Counted from the first letter of the stretch, positions 26,021 to 34,495 are shown. The stretch: 64,000 bases of DNA from Actinomadura spongiicola (GCF_003432485.1 NZ_QVNQ01000010.1:1-64000), one strand, 5' to 3'. Translations and numbers: made by a program. The notes: generated by a model not told the origin, from the sequence alone.

Positions 26021-26850
26021 CGGCCCTCCCGTCCGGTCGTCCGCCGGTGCCCGGCGGCCCGTCGCCTCGCCGTCAGCACCGCCGCGGGGATCGCGAACGC
26101 GCCCATCGCCGTCCCACCGGCCACCGCGACGAGCGGGTCGCGCGGCTCGAACACCGCCGCGAACGCCAGCGTCTCCATCGCCGCCATCAGCGCGTAGGTC
26201 GCCACGAGCCCCGCCGCGACGTCCCGTTCCGCACCGGCGATCGACTCGACCGCGCCCATCAGCAGCGCCGACACCGCCAGCCATCCGGCGAAATTGGTGG
26301 CGGGCACTCCCCGGTACACCCCGCCGCGCGCCCATCTCCACAAGCCGAGCCGCATCATCTGCGGATCGAGGAACACGTCCCAGGCCGTGAGCGCCGAGGC
26401 GCCGACCGCCACCCGCGTCCACCGTCGCCCGTCGGGGACGAGCGTCGCCGCGACCGCGTGCGACGCCAGGCCCATGCCCGCCCATGCCGCCGCGACCGTC
26501 ACCGGGACACCGCCCACCTGCGGGCGGAGAACCTTCGTGTAGGAGTACCGTCCGAAGGGCACGCCCGTCCGGACGCCCACCCACTCCGCCGCGTATCCCA
26601 AGGCCAGTGCCGCGCCCACGGCTTTCACCGCCCGTACGGCGCCGATGCGCGCGGCGGCGAAGCATCCCGCGCCGGCGGTCAGCAGGCCCACCACCGGTGT
26701 CGTCCACCGCACCGGATCGGGCCGCACCCCGGACGCGACCTGCGCCGCGACCATGGACACCAGACAACCGACCCCCAACGCCACGAAGGGGTTCGAACCG
26801 TCATCGGAACTCGCTGAAGCGCGGGGGCGACGCCGCGATCTCAATCCCAC
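26017..26850 (-). CDS. cruF: Carotenoid 1,2-hydratase-type protein CruF
   Basis: About 277 residues with seven or so membrane segments. YAAEWVGVRTGVPFGRYSYT, TAWDVFLDPQMMRLGLW and GVYRGVPATNFAGWLAVSALLM are the conserved blocks of the PF04240 carotenoid biosynthesis family (CruF), which adds water across the C1',2' bond of lycopene-type ends. It is first in a coupled operon with the CrtD-type and CruG-like genes. The start is uncertain: GTG 26850 has AGGG nearby, and a further GTG at 26898 is in frame. Confidence 0.82.
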   Translation of the reverse strand: MGLRSRRRPRASASSDDGSNPFVALGVGCLVSMVAAQVASGVRPDPVRWTTPVVGLLTAGAGCFAAARIGAVRAVKAVGAALALGYAAEWVGVRTGVPFGRYSYTKVLRPQVGGVPVTVAAAWAGMGLASHAVAATLVPDGRRWTRVAVGASALTAWDVFLDPQMMRLGLWRWARGGVYRGVPATNFAGWLAVSALLMGAVESIAGAERDVAAGLVATYALMAAMETLAFAAVFEPRDPLVAVAGGTAMGAFAIPAAVLTARRRAAGHRRTTGREGR

Positions 26851-26959
26851 ACCTGCCCTTTCGGAGCCGATCGGCCGGGGCGCGATCGGGAACCACACGT
26901 TGGCGCGCTACCCGAAGCGGCGCGTCCCACACGACCGACGTGCGCGAGGCGTGCTTCAC

Positions 26960-26974
26960 GCAACCAAAGGTTGC
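26960..26974. promoter_or_regulatory. ArsR operator 1 (inverted repeat)
   Basis: GCAACCAAAGGTTGC, a perfect palindrome with a single central base (A26967), lies just upstream of the SRPBCC-ArsR operon. The second half overlaps the likely -35 element TTGCAC (26971-26976). Confidence 0.75.
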
Positions 26975-27000
26975 ACATACCGGGCCGCGTCGACTACGTT
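26971..27000 (+). promoter_or_regulatory. Promoter of the SRPBCC-ArsR operon
   Basis: TTGCAC (26971-26976), 18 bases, TACGTT (26995-27000) is a fair sigma-70-type promoter. It is bracketed by the two ArsR palindromes, so repressor bound at either would block RNA polymerase. Confidence 0.6.
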
Positions 27001-27005
27001 GATGT

Positions 27006-27020
27006 GCAACCGATAGTTGC
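27006..27020. promoter_or_regulatory. ArsR operator 2 (inverted repeat)
   Basis: GCAACCGATAGTTGC, nearly palindromic and matching operator 1 at the outer GCAACC...GTTGC positions. It lies downstream of the -10 element and 14 bases before the SRPBCC start, and overlaps the probable transcription start. Confidence 0.75.
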
Positions 27021-27033
27021 AGAAGGGACGGGC

Positions 27034-27495
27034 ATGGAATACGCGACGATCGAACGGGAGATCCACATCGACGCCTCGCCCGAGGTCGTCTTCGAGGTGG
27101 TCAGCAGCCCCCGGCACCTGCGCGAATGGTGGACGGACGAGGCGGAGTTCCCCTCGGAGGTCGGAGGAACCGGGCGAATCGGCTTCGGGACGGAGGAGCA
27201 GGAACGCACCTGGTTGCAGTTCACCGTCGTCGAGGCCGTCCCGTCACGGCGGTTCTCCTTCCGGTGGACCCACCCGGAGGGAGAACCCGCCGCCCAGGAC
27301 AACTCGATGCTGGTGGTCTTCGAGATCGAACCGTCGGGGAGCGGGTCGCTGCTGCGGATGACCGAGAGCGGCTTCCGTGAGCGCGGCTGGGATGAGGCGA
27401 AGGTCGCCGCCCACTACGCCGACCACGTCAGCGGCTGGGACCATCACCTGCCGCAGCTGACGGTGTACGCCGCGAAGGTGGCAGCGGGCGCATGA
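27034..27495 (+). CDS. SRPBCC (AHSA1-type) protein
   Basis: 153 residues of the START/Bet v1-like fold: IEREIHIDASPEVVFEVVSSPRHLREWWTDEA at the start, RFSFRWTHPEG in the middle and GWDHHLPQLTVYAA at the end. Such proteins bind small hydrophobic ligands; in ArsR-paired examples they are thought to sense or process a compound. ATG 27034 follows AGAAGGGACGGG. Four bases overlap the ArsR gene, so one operon. Confidence 0.93.
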   Translation: MEYATIEREIHIDASPEVVFEVVSSPRHLREWWTDEAEFPSEVGGTGRIGFGTEEQERTWLQFTVVEAVPSRRFSFRWTHPEGEPAAQDNSMLVVFEIEPSGSGSLLRMTESGFRERGWDEAKVAAHYADHVSGWDHHLPQLTVYAAKVAAGA

Positions 27496-27848
27496 GCCTG
27501 GCCGTTGACGACGACCTGTGGTCGGCGATCGGGGATCCGACCCGGCGCCGGATGCTCGATCTACTGCTGAGCGAGGGCGGCGGAACGGCGACCAGCCTGA
27601 GCGAGCATCTGCCGGTGACCCGTCAGGCGGTGGCCAAGCATCTGGCCGTCCTCGACCGGGTAGGCCTGGTGCACGTCTCCACGGCGGGGCGCGAGCGACG
27701 GTTCCGCGTCGATCACGCCCGGCTCGCCGTCGCCGTCGACCAGATGACCGACGTCGGCGCGGCTTGGGACGCCCGCCTCCGGCGCATCCGGCGTATCGCC
27801 GAGACGATCCAGCGCCGCAGGGACAGCGAGACCGAGAAGGAACAATAA
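27492..27848 (+). CDS. ArsR/SmtB-family repressor
   Basis: 118 residues. Winged helix: LWSAIGDPTRRRMLDLLLSEGGGTATSLSEHLPVTRQAVAKHLAVLDRVGLV, with recognition helix TRQAVAKHLAVL. There are no Cys or His clusters of metal-sensing members, so the signal is probably an organic ligand. It is expected to bind the two GCAACC palindromes in front of the operon and repress itself. Confidence 0.92.
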   Translation: MSLAVDDDLWSAIGDPTRRRMLDLLLSEGGGTATSLSEHLPVTRQAVAKHLAVLDRVGLVHVSTAGRERRFRVDHARLAVAVDQMTDVGAAWDARLRRIRRIAETIQRRRDSETEKEQ

Positions 27849-28105
27849 AGGGGGGCACGGAAATGGCAGATATCCTTCACCGCATCGGGTGAACGAGGCG
27901 CTCACCCACGCTGGACGCCCAACGATGTGCAGATCAGCGATTGGCACTGACCTGATCACATCCCGCTGTCTGGGCTGAATCGCCACGACGCCCCGACCGA
28001 TCGAGCCGCGGCGCGGGCATTCTCGACAGCGTGGAGATTCCGCCGACGCCGCCGCCGGCCCGGCGAGTTCATTAGGGTGGTCTCCGTCGAACGAACGGGG
28101 CTCTG

Positions 28106-28738
28106 ATGGACGAACGCGAACTCAAGCTGAACTCGTTGTCGCGCTACTCGAAGTCGTCAGCGATGTACGTGCTGGAGGAGTACGGGCACTGTGAAGTTCC
28201 CGCGGGCTGCGGCGGTGTCGTTCTGCGGTGGCGAAATCCACGGAACGGCGTTCCTCTACGGATGTGGCTCTACACGAACGGTGACGCCGAGATGTATCTG
28301 GACGGGGACCCGCCGCCCTCGGGGATACCGGTGATCTCGTTCGGGGAGCATGTGCTGGCGTTGGAACTCGCCTTGGCCGATCCGGCTTACACGGTGCTGA
28401 ACTTCGCCGCGTTCTTCCCTCCCGACCAGCCCAGGGTGCGTGTCACCGGTCCGGACGAGCCGCGTGTCTCCATCGTGTCCGCCGCGGACGGGACGTGGAA
28501 GTACACCGTCCGCGAACCCGGCGACGGCTGGAAATCGAGTGGTTTCGACGACTCGACATGGAGTTCCATGGTCGCCAACGATGAGTTGCAGCCGCCAGAG
28601 GACCCCCAACGGAACATGGGCGAATATCGGTACGAGGCCGCGCAGCGTCAGGGCGGCGCCGGGCTCGGTGTGTCCGAGGCGGCCACGCGGGTCTGGATCC
28701 GCAAGACCTTCGAACTGACCGGGGGCGGCGATGTCTGA
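28106..28738 (+). CDS. Jelly-roll-like protein of a radical SAM/SUMF cassette
   Basis: 210 residues. I do not recognise a family. The N-terminal half has beta-rich text (CEVPAGCGGVVLRWRNP, LYTNGDAEMYLDG, GEHVLALELAL). The C-terminal half, GDGWKSSGFDDSTWSSM and TRVWIRKTFEL, resembles the opening of the galactose-binding-like domain of family 2 glycosidases but stops where that domain would continue. There is no signal peptide. The stop overlaps the radical SAM gene by 8 bases, so it is likely substrate, carrier or partner of that enzyme. Confidence 0.6.
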   Translation: MDERELKLNSLSRYSKSSAMYVLEEYGHCEVPAGCGGVVLRWRNPRNGVPLRMWLYTNGDAEMYLDGDPPPSGIPVISFGEHVLALELALADPAYTVLNFAAFFPPDQPRVRVTGPDEPRVSIVSAADGTWKYTVREPGDGWKSSGFDDSTWSSMVANDELQPPEDPQRNMGEYRYEAAQRQGGAGLGVSEAATRVWIRKTFELTGGGDV

Positions 28739-30056
28739 GCGGCGTGCCCCACTGGTTCTCATCCCGGAGTACTTCGGCTGCCTGGTGTTCGACCGTCGAA
28801 CGTCCCGGTACTTGCCGTTCGACGCCGAGACCACGGCCGTACTGCGCGGCTTGCGTGACCGTCCGATCGACCGGCTCATTGAGGAAGAGGCCGACGACGA
28901 ACGCCACGACCGTCTTCTGCGTTTCTTCGAGCACTTCGACGAACTCGGCTTCTTCACACCGGACGGACGTTTCGCCGGGACGGTCCTCGACGGCGTCGAA
29001 GTGCCGTCCGACCATCTGACCGGGCCTCTCGCCGTCCATCTGGAGGTCATCGCGTCCTGCAATCTCGGCTGCACCCACTGCTTCGCGGGTGACCTGCCGC
29101 GCCGCGAGAAGCGGCTCACCCTGGACGAGATCGACGGGCTGTTCGCGCAGATGGCGAGGCTGGGCAGCTACCGCCTCGGCCTGACCGGCGGCGAACCGCT
29201 GCTCCGCAAGGACCTCTTCCAGATCATCGACCTGGCGCTCGGCCACGGCCTGGCGCCCTGCGTCACCACCAACGGGCTGCTGATCACGGACGAGATCGCC
29301 CGCGAGTTCGGTAAGCGCGAACTGGTGTGGCTGAACGTCAGCCTGGAGGGCGCCACCGCCGAGACCAACGACGCGGTGCGCGGCGAGGGCACCTACGCCA
29401 AGGTCATGGACCGGCTCGCGGTGCTGCGCCGCCACTCCCGCTTCACCCTCGCCTTCACGATCATGAAGTCGAACCTCGCGGAGATCGAGGACTGCGCACG
29501 GCTCGCGCACGAGGTCGGCGCCGACACCGCGGTGTTCCGCCCCCTGTATCCCGTGGGCGTCGCGTCCCGGCACATGGATCTGATGCCGACGTTCGCCGAG
29601 TACAGCACCGCGCTGAACCAGCTCGCCTCGATGGAGGCGAACGCGCCGATGTCCCTGCACCACATCGACCCGTTCAGTCCGCGGGCACGGACGGAGACGC
29701 AGTCGGTCATCCAGCAGAACTACGGCTGCGGGGCGGGAAACCTCGTCTGCTCGATCTCGGTTTCGGGCGAGGTCAACCCGTGCGGCTTCCTCGGCCCCGG
29801 GTTCGTGGCGGCGAACATACGCGACACCTCCCTCGCGGAGATCTGGCACCGCAGCACGGGCTTCCAGGAGATCCGCGCGCTGCCGTCCACGGAACCGGAC
29901 GGCGGCGCCGCGTTCGCCGGGGGCTGCCGCGCCCGCGCGCTGGTGCTCAACGGATCGGTCAACGCCCCCGACCCCTGGATCCTCGACCACGCCGGTTCCA
30001 GCGCGCGCAATCCCCTCGTCATTCTGGACGTCAACGCGGGCGGGACGTGCTGCTGA
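28731..30056 (+). CDS. Radical SAM/SPASM protein with PqqD-like N-terminus
   Basis: 441 residues. Residues 1-90 look like a PqqD-type peptide-recognition domain (EYFGCLVFDRRTSRYLPFDAETTAVL). The radical SAM core has C110-x3-C114-x2-C117 (CNLGCTHC) and the LTGGEPLL motif. A SPASM region follows with YGCGAG...C, GEVNPCGF and GGCRA, giving Cys ligands for an auxiliary cluster. The protein ends in a Cys-Cys pair. The architecture matches PqqE/MftC-like peptide maturases. It is sandwiched between the jelly-roll-like protein and the SUMF-like enzyme. Confidence 0.88.
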   Translation: MSERRAPLVLIPEYFGCLVFDRRTSRYLPFDAETTAVLRGLRDRPIDRLIEEEADDERHDRLLRFFEHFDELGFFTPDGRFAGTVLDGVEVPSDHLTGPLAVHLEVIASCNLGCTHCFAGDLPRREKRLTLDEIDGLFAQMARLGSYRLGLTGGEPLLRKDLFQIIDLALGHGLAPCVTTNGLLITDEIAREFGKRELVWLNVSLEGATAETNDAVRGEGTYAKVMDRLAVLRRHSRFTLAFTIMKSNLAEIEDCARLAHEVGADTAVFRPLYPVGVASRHMDLMPTFAEYSTALNQLASMEANAPMSLHHIDPFSPRARTETQSVIQQNYGCGAGNLVCSISVSGEVNPCGFLGPGFVAANIRDTSLAEIWHRSTGFQEIRALPSTEPDGGAAFAGGCRARALVLNGSVNAPDPWILDHAGSSARNPLVILDVNAGGTCC

Positions 30057-30059
30057 GCC

Positions 30060-31100
30060 ATGGACCGGCGACGACTCCTCACCCAGGCCCGCGAACTGGA
30101 GGCGGCCGGCGAACTCCGCGACGCCGCGTCCCGCTACGACCAGGCGTACGCGCTGAACCCCGCCGACCCCGAGGTCGCCCAGGCCCGCGCCGCGCTGCTC
30201 GACCGGATGGCGGTCACCGAACACGGCATCCGTTTCCGCTACATCCCCGCCGGGACGTTCCAGATGGGCTCCTCGAACGGCGACCCGGACGAGAACCCCG
30301 TCCACGAGGTGCGGCTCGGCGACATCTGGATGGCAGAAACCCCGGTGAGCTGGTGGACCTTCTGCGATCTCATGGGCTGGGCACTACCCCCCGAAGGAAT
30401 CCCGCCGGAAGGGAACACCGACGACCGCCACCGGTTCGCCCTGCACATCGAGAACCAGATCCGCTGGCAGTACTGCGAGGACACCACCACCCGCGCCACC
30501 GACTGGCACGCCCACAACCCCAACCTCGTATTCTCCCTTGGCGGGGAGAACGTGGACCCGGCGGAATTCTTCGGCAGAGTGCCCCGCGACCACACGGCTC
30601 CATGGAGCTACGAACTCAAACCCATGGTCGGGGTCTCCTGGACGACCGCCGCGGAACTCGGCGAGCGACTGTCGGACGACCGAGTCGAATACCGCCTTCC
30701 CACCGAGGCGGAATGGGAACGCGCCGCACGCGGCGGGCTGTCCGGCCACCGCTATCCGTGGGGCGAGGAGCCGCCCACGGCCGAGCGATGCGACTTCCAG
30801 CGCTTTAACGACTTCGCGATCCGCCCGATGAAGGACACCCCGCCCAACGGCTACGGCCTGTACGGAATGGCGGGCTCGGTCTGGGAATGGACGTCCGACT
30901 GGTACGACGCCGAGTACTACGGGAACTCGCCCGCAGATGACCCACAGGGCCCGTCCGAAGGCACTGAACGCGTCCTGCGAGGCGGCTCCTGGGCCGACTG
31001 CGCCGACGCGGTCACCGTCTCCTTCCGCATGTCCCGCCCACCCGACGAGTCGTTCACCCCCAACATCGGCTTCCGCCTCTGCCGCCGACCCCTCCGGTAA
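30060..31100 (+). CDS. Formylglycine-generating enzyme (SUMF1/EgtB) family protein
   Basis: 346 residues. An N-terminal TPR-like helix pair (ELEAAGELRDAASRYDQAYALNPADPEVA) precedes the SUMF1 fold: FRYIPAGTFQMGSSNGDPDENPVHEV, VEYRLPTEAEWERAARGG, GNPP-like NGYGLYGMAGSVWEWTSDWYD, and RVLRGGSWADC at residues 307-314. In true formylglycine-generating enzymes a second Cys follows five residues later; here that position is Thr, so C314 stands alone and sulfatase activation is doubtful. The gene starts three bases after the radical SAM stop. Confidence 0.88.
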   Translation: MDRRRLLTQARELEAAGELRDAASRYDQAYALNPADPEVAQARAALLDRMAVTEHGIRFRYIPAGTFQMGSSNGDPDENPVHEVRLGDIWMAETPVSWWTFCDLMGWALPPEGIPPEGNTDDRHRFALHIENQIRWQYCEDTTTRATDWHAHNPNLVFSLGGENVDPAEFFGRVPRDHTAPWSYELKPMVGVSWTTAAELGERLSDDRVEYRLPTEAEWERAARGGLSGHRYPWGEEPPTAERCDFQRFNDFAIRPMKDTPPNGYGLYGMAGSVWEWTSDWYDAEYYGNSPADDPQGPSEGTERVLRGGSWADCADAVTVSFRMSRPPDESFTPNIGFRLCRRPLR

Positions 31101-31181
31101 GCCTCCCCCGCGTCCGCGACCGATGGTGCGGTGGGGTGGGGGGTCGTAGATTGGAGTCGGATCTCTGGCGGGTCCGGCTCG

Positions 31182-32636
31182 ATGCCGGGGGATGCGGGCG
31201 GGCGGTACCGAGTGCTGGTCGAGGATGCGGTGATCGCGGGTCGCTACCGGGTGGTCGAGCTGCTGGGCGAGGGCGCCATGGGGCAGGTTTGGCGGGGCGA
31301 GGATCTCCGGCTGGAACGTCCCGTGGCGGTCAAGGTGCTGCAACCGCATCTGATGCACGGTTCCCTCCGGGAGCAGGCGCTGGCGCGGTTCGCGCGGGAG
31401 GGACGGGCCGCGGCGCGGCTGACGCACCGCAACATCGCCAGCGTCCATGATGTCGGCGAGCACGCCGGGCTGCCCTTTCTGGTGCTGGAGTACCTGCACG
31501 GTCCGGACCTGAAGAGACTGCTGGACCGTCACCCTGGCGGGCTCCCGATCGAGCAGGTCCTGGAATTCGGGGCGCAGGCGGCGGAGGGCCTGGCCGCCGC
31601 GCACGCGGGCGGCATCGTGCACCGCGACATCAAGCCCCACAACCTGATGCTCACCGCCGACGGCACCGTGAAGATCTGCGACTTCGGGATCGCCCGGCTG
31701 CGCGACGCCACCAGCGGTCTGACCGGCGGCGCCACGATCGGCACCGTGGCGTACATGGCGCCCGAGCAGCTCACGGGCGAGCGCGTCGACCATCGGACCG
31801 ATCTGTACGCGTTGGGGGCGACGGTCTTCCAGTTACTGACGGGCCGCCATGTCTTCACCGGCGATGATGTCCGCTCGGTGATCGCGCAACATCTCGCGGC
31901 GGCACCGCCACCGGTCCGCACCCTGAGGTCCGACGCGCCTTCCGAGTTGGAGACCTACCTTCGGGCCCTGCTGGCCAAGGAGCCGGATCAACGCCCCCGG
32001 GACGCGGCCACCGTCGCGGAGCACCTGCACGACCTGTGGCGTCGGCGCGCCGATCCCGATCATCCGGTCAACGCCCTGTCGGCCCGTCTCACCCAGGCCA
32101 TCGAGCACGGCAAGGCCGGTCGCCACGAAGTCGCCGCCACCCTCCTGCAGAACCTGGTGTCGGACTGTCAGCGCCTTCTCGGCCCCGAACACCCCTGGGT
32201 TCTGACCTGCCGGGAGAGTTTCGCCTTCTGGACGGGCAAAGCCGGAGATCCCGCCAAGGCACGCCTCCTGTTCGCCCATCTCCTGCACGACCATGAACGC
32301 CTTTTCGGCCCCGAACACCCCGGCACCCTGTACGTCCGCAATCACCTCGCCTACTGGACGGGGAGGACCGGGGACTTCACCAGCGCACGCGACCAGTTCG
32401 CCTATCTCCTTCCCCTCCAGGAACGTGTCCTCGGCCCCGAACACCTCAACACCCTGAACACCCGAAGTAATCTCGCCGACTGGACGGGGAAGGCCGGGGA
32501 CTCCACCGGCGCACGCGACCAGTACGACCTACTCTTGCCTGTTCACGAACGCCTTCTTGGTGCTGAACACCCCGATACCGTCAAGATTCGCAATCACCTC
32601 GCCCACTGGACGCGCCGGGCCAGGGAGGGGCGCTGA
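31182..32636 (+). CDS. Serine/threonine protein kinase with C-terminal TPRs
   Basis: 484 residues. Kinase domain: glycine loop GEGAMGQVW, catalytic Lys51 (VAVKVL), HRDIKPHN at 147, DFG at 167, GTVAYMAPEQ. It is a Hanks-type kinase. After residue 300 there are four TPR-like units built on RLLGPEHP.TL..R..LA.WTGKAGD.. (DNA period about 126 bases), typical of actinobacterial scaffold proteins. There is no transmembrane helix, so it is cytoplasmic. ATG 31182 was chosen; GTG 31131 and GTG 31212 are also in frame. It is convergent with the SDR gene, five bases away. Confidence 0.9.
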   Translation: MPGDAGGRYRVLVEDAVIAGRYRVVELLGEGAMGQVWRGEDLRLERPVAVKVLQPHLMHGSLREQALARFAREGRAAARLTHRNIASVHDVGEHAGLPFLVLEYLHGPDLKRLLDRHPGGLPIEQVLEFGAQAAEGLAAAHAGGIVHRDIKPHNLMLTADGTVKICDFGIARLRDATSGLTGGATIGTVAYMAPEQLTGERVDHRTDLYALGATVFQLLTGRHVFTGDDVRSVIAQHLAAAPPPVRTLRSDAPSELETYLRALLAKEPDQRPRDAATVAEHLHDLWRRRADPDHPVNALSARLTQAIEHGKAGRHEVAATLLQNLVSDCQRLLGPEHPWVLTCRESFAFWTGKAGDPAKARLLFAHLLHDHERLFGPEHPGTLYVRNHLAYWTGRTGDFTSARDQFAYLLPLQERVLGPEHLNTLNTRSNLADWTGKAGDSTGARDQYDLLLPVHERLLGAEHPDTVKIRNHLAHWTRRAREGR

Positions 32637-32641
32637 GACCC

Positions 32642-34111
32642 TCAAGGGGGCGTCTGTTCGGCCGCGTGGGTGATGTTGTGGCACATTCGGTTGAAGATCC
32701 GGTTGTGGAAGGGGCGGAACGTCCACCAGTAGGCGTGGCCCGCCAGTCCTCGGGGGTGGAAGAGCGCACGTTGGTTCAGGACGGCGCGGCCGTTCTCGTC
32801 GGAGACTCGCAGTTCGAGCCAGGCGAGGCCGGGTAGGCGCATTTCGGCGCGTAGTCGCAGGAGGGTGTTCGTTTCGATTTCCTCTACGCGCCAGAAGTCG
32901 ACGGTTTCTCCGATGCGGAGTCGGCGCGGGTCCCGGCGGCCGCGTCGTAGGCCCACGCCCCCGACCAGGCGGTCGAGGACGCCCCGTGCCCGCCAGGCGA
33001 TCGGGAAGGAGTACCAGCCGTGTTTGCCGCCGATTCCCTCGATGACCTCCCAGAGCCGTTCTGGTGGAGCGTCCGCCCGGCATGTGCGGTCGTCGGTGTA
33101 GAGGGTGCCGCCGGCCCAGTCCGGGTCTGTCGGCAGCGGATCGCTCGGGGCGCCGGGGACGCCGGCCGATGACCAGCGTGTGGTGACGTCCGCCTGCTGG
33201 ACCCGGCGCAGGGCGAGCGCGACCGAACGGTCGAAGCCGATCGGTCCGTCCGGTGGTGGAGGGACGTACCGGGCGATGTCGTTCTCGGTGCAGACGACCT
33301 CGTTGCGCAGCGACTCCACCAGGGGGCGCGCGAGGCCGCCCGGGACCGGGGTGATGCCTCCCACCCACAGGCTCGACAGCGCGGGGCTCAGTACCGGGAC
33401 CGGGACGATGAGCCGCCGCTTCAACCCGGCCACGGCGGCGTACCGGCGCATCATGTCGGCGTAGGTGAGGACGTCCGGGCCGCCGATGTCGAAGCCGCGG
33501 TTCACGTCGGCGGGCAGGTCCGCGGACGCCACCAGATAGTGCAGGACGTCCCGGATCGCTATCGGCTGGATCCGGGTGTGCACCCACCGCGGGGTGACCA
33601 TGATCGGCAAGCGCTCGGTGAGGTAGCGCAGCATCTCGAACGACGCCGAGCCCGAGCCGATGATCACCGCGGCGCGCAGCCACACCGTGGGCGGCCCGTG
33701 GTCCAGCATGATCCGGCCGACCTCGGCGCGGGACCGCAGGTGCGGGGACAGTTCCTCGTCCGGGTCCATGCCGCCGAGGTAGACGAGCCGCCTGACCTTG
33801 GCGTCCCGTGCCGCGTCGGCGAAGGTGCGGGCGGCGCGGCGGTCGTTCTCGGCGAAGCCGCCGGCGCCGCCGATCGCGTGGATCAGGTAGTAGGCGACGT
33901 CGACGCCGTCGAGCGCGCGCCGGGTCGCCTCCGGGTCGGTGGCGTCGGCCTCGACGATCTCCACCCGTCCGGCCCAGGGGTGGTCGCGGAGCCGCCGCGC
34001 CGAACGGGCCATGCATCGCACGCGGTGACCGGCGTCCAGCAGCTCGGGGACCAGCCGACCCCCGATGTAGCCGCTGGCCCCCGTCACCAGGCACAGGTCA
34101 CGGTGGTTCAC
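32642..34111 (-). CDS. SDR-family protein with DUF2867 domain
   Basis: 489 residues. The NAD(P)-binding Rossmann motif is LVTGASGYIGGRLVPELLDAG; a WVHTRIQPIAIRDVLHYLV loop follows. The C-terminal part (SRADAPPERLWEVIEGIGG, HGWYSFPIAWRARGVLDRL, NTLLRLRAEMRLPGLAWLEL) is DUF2867. Proteins with this pairing are poorly characterised; NADP-dependent reduction or epimerisation is plausible. GTG 34111 begins eight bases after the stop of the small membrane protein upstream, which suggests coupled translation. Confidence 0.88.
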   Translation of the reverse strand: MNHRDLCLVTGASGYIGGRLVPELLDAGHRVRCMARSARRLRDHPWAGRVEIVEADATDPEATRRALDGVDVAYYLIHAIGGAGGFAENDRRAARTFADAARDAKVRRLVYLGGMDPDEELSPHLRSRAEVGRIMLDHGPPTVWLRAAVIIGSGSASFEMLRYLTERLPIMVTPRWVHTRIQPIAIRDVLHYLVASADLPADVNRGFDIGGPDVLTYADMMRRYAAVAGLKRRLIVPVPVLSPALSSLWVGGITPVPGGLARPLVESLRNEVVCTENDIARYVPPPPDGPIGFDRSVALALRRVQQADVTTRWSSAGVPGAPSDPLPTDPDWAGGTLYTDDRTCRADAPPERLWEVIEGIGGKHGWYSFPIAWRARGVLDRLVGGVGLRRGRRDPRRLRIGETVDFWRVEEIETNTLLRLRAEMRLPGLAWLELRVSDENGRAVLNQRALFHPRGLAGHAYWWTFRPFHNRIFNRMCHNITHAAEQTPP

Positions 34112-34119
34112 GACCGGTG

Positions 34120-34407
34120 CTAGCGCATCGCCGCCGAGTGGCTGATCCTCTCGCCGGGCGCCTCGTGTTGGTCGTAGGCCCTTTCCTCTTCGTCCCGCAT
34201 CTCCTCCATGCGCAGGGCGATGCCCATCGCGAAGAAGGTCGGGGCCCATTCGCCGACGAAGATGCCCCACCGGTCGGCGCGTTCGAGCCCGGCCGACTCC
34301 AGCCGGTTCGACGCGGCCCAGGAGGCGAACGCCAGGCCGATCGAGGCGATGCCGGCCGTGTACATGAAGGTGGACTTCATGCCCCGTTTATGCAGTGTGT
34401 GAATCAT
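34120..34407 (-). CDS. Small membrane protein
   Basis: 95 residues with one hydrophobic segment at about 17-33 (YTAGIASIGLAFASWAAS) and a possible second (WGIFVGEWAPTFFAMGIAL). The charged tail is EEMRDEEERAYDQHEAPGE. No family recognised. ATG 34407 has GGGAGG just upstream. It lies directly before the SDR/DUF2867 gene on the same strand. Confidence 0.75.
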   Translation of the reverse strand: MIHTLHKRGMKSTFMYTAGIASIGLAFASWAASNRLESAGLERADRWGIFVGEWAPTFFAMGIALRMEEMRDEEERAYDQHEAPGERISHSAAMR

Positions 34408-34495
34408 TTTTCCTCCCTTGTCGGAACCGCCCTACCCGGCGCTGACCTGCACAAGCGTGCGGCGGCCGGGTTTCGCGGTGGCGGGACGGAATCGC

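Noticed and set aside
26790..26799. GGTTCGAACC resembling a tRNA T-loop
   Set aside because: No acceptor, D or anticodon arms around it; it lies inside the upstream end of the CruF reading region.
27866..27893. Possible terminator hairpin after arsR
   Set aside because: Only a 6-bp stem with a 6-base loop and no T tract; too weak to call.
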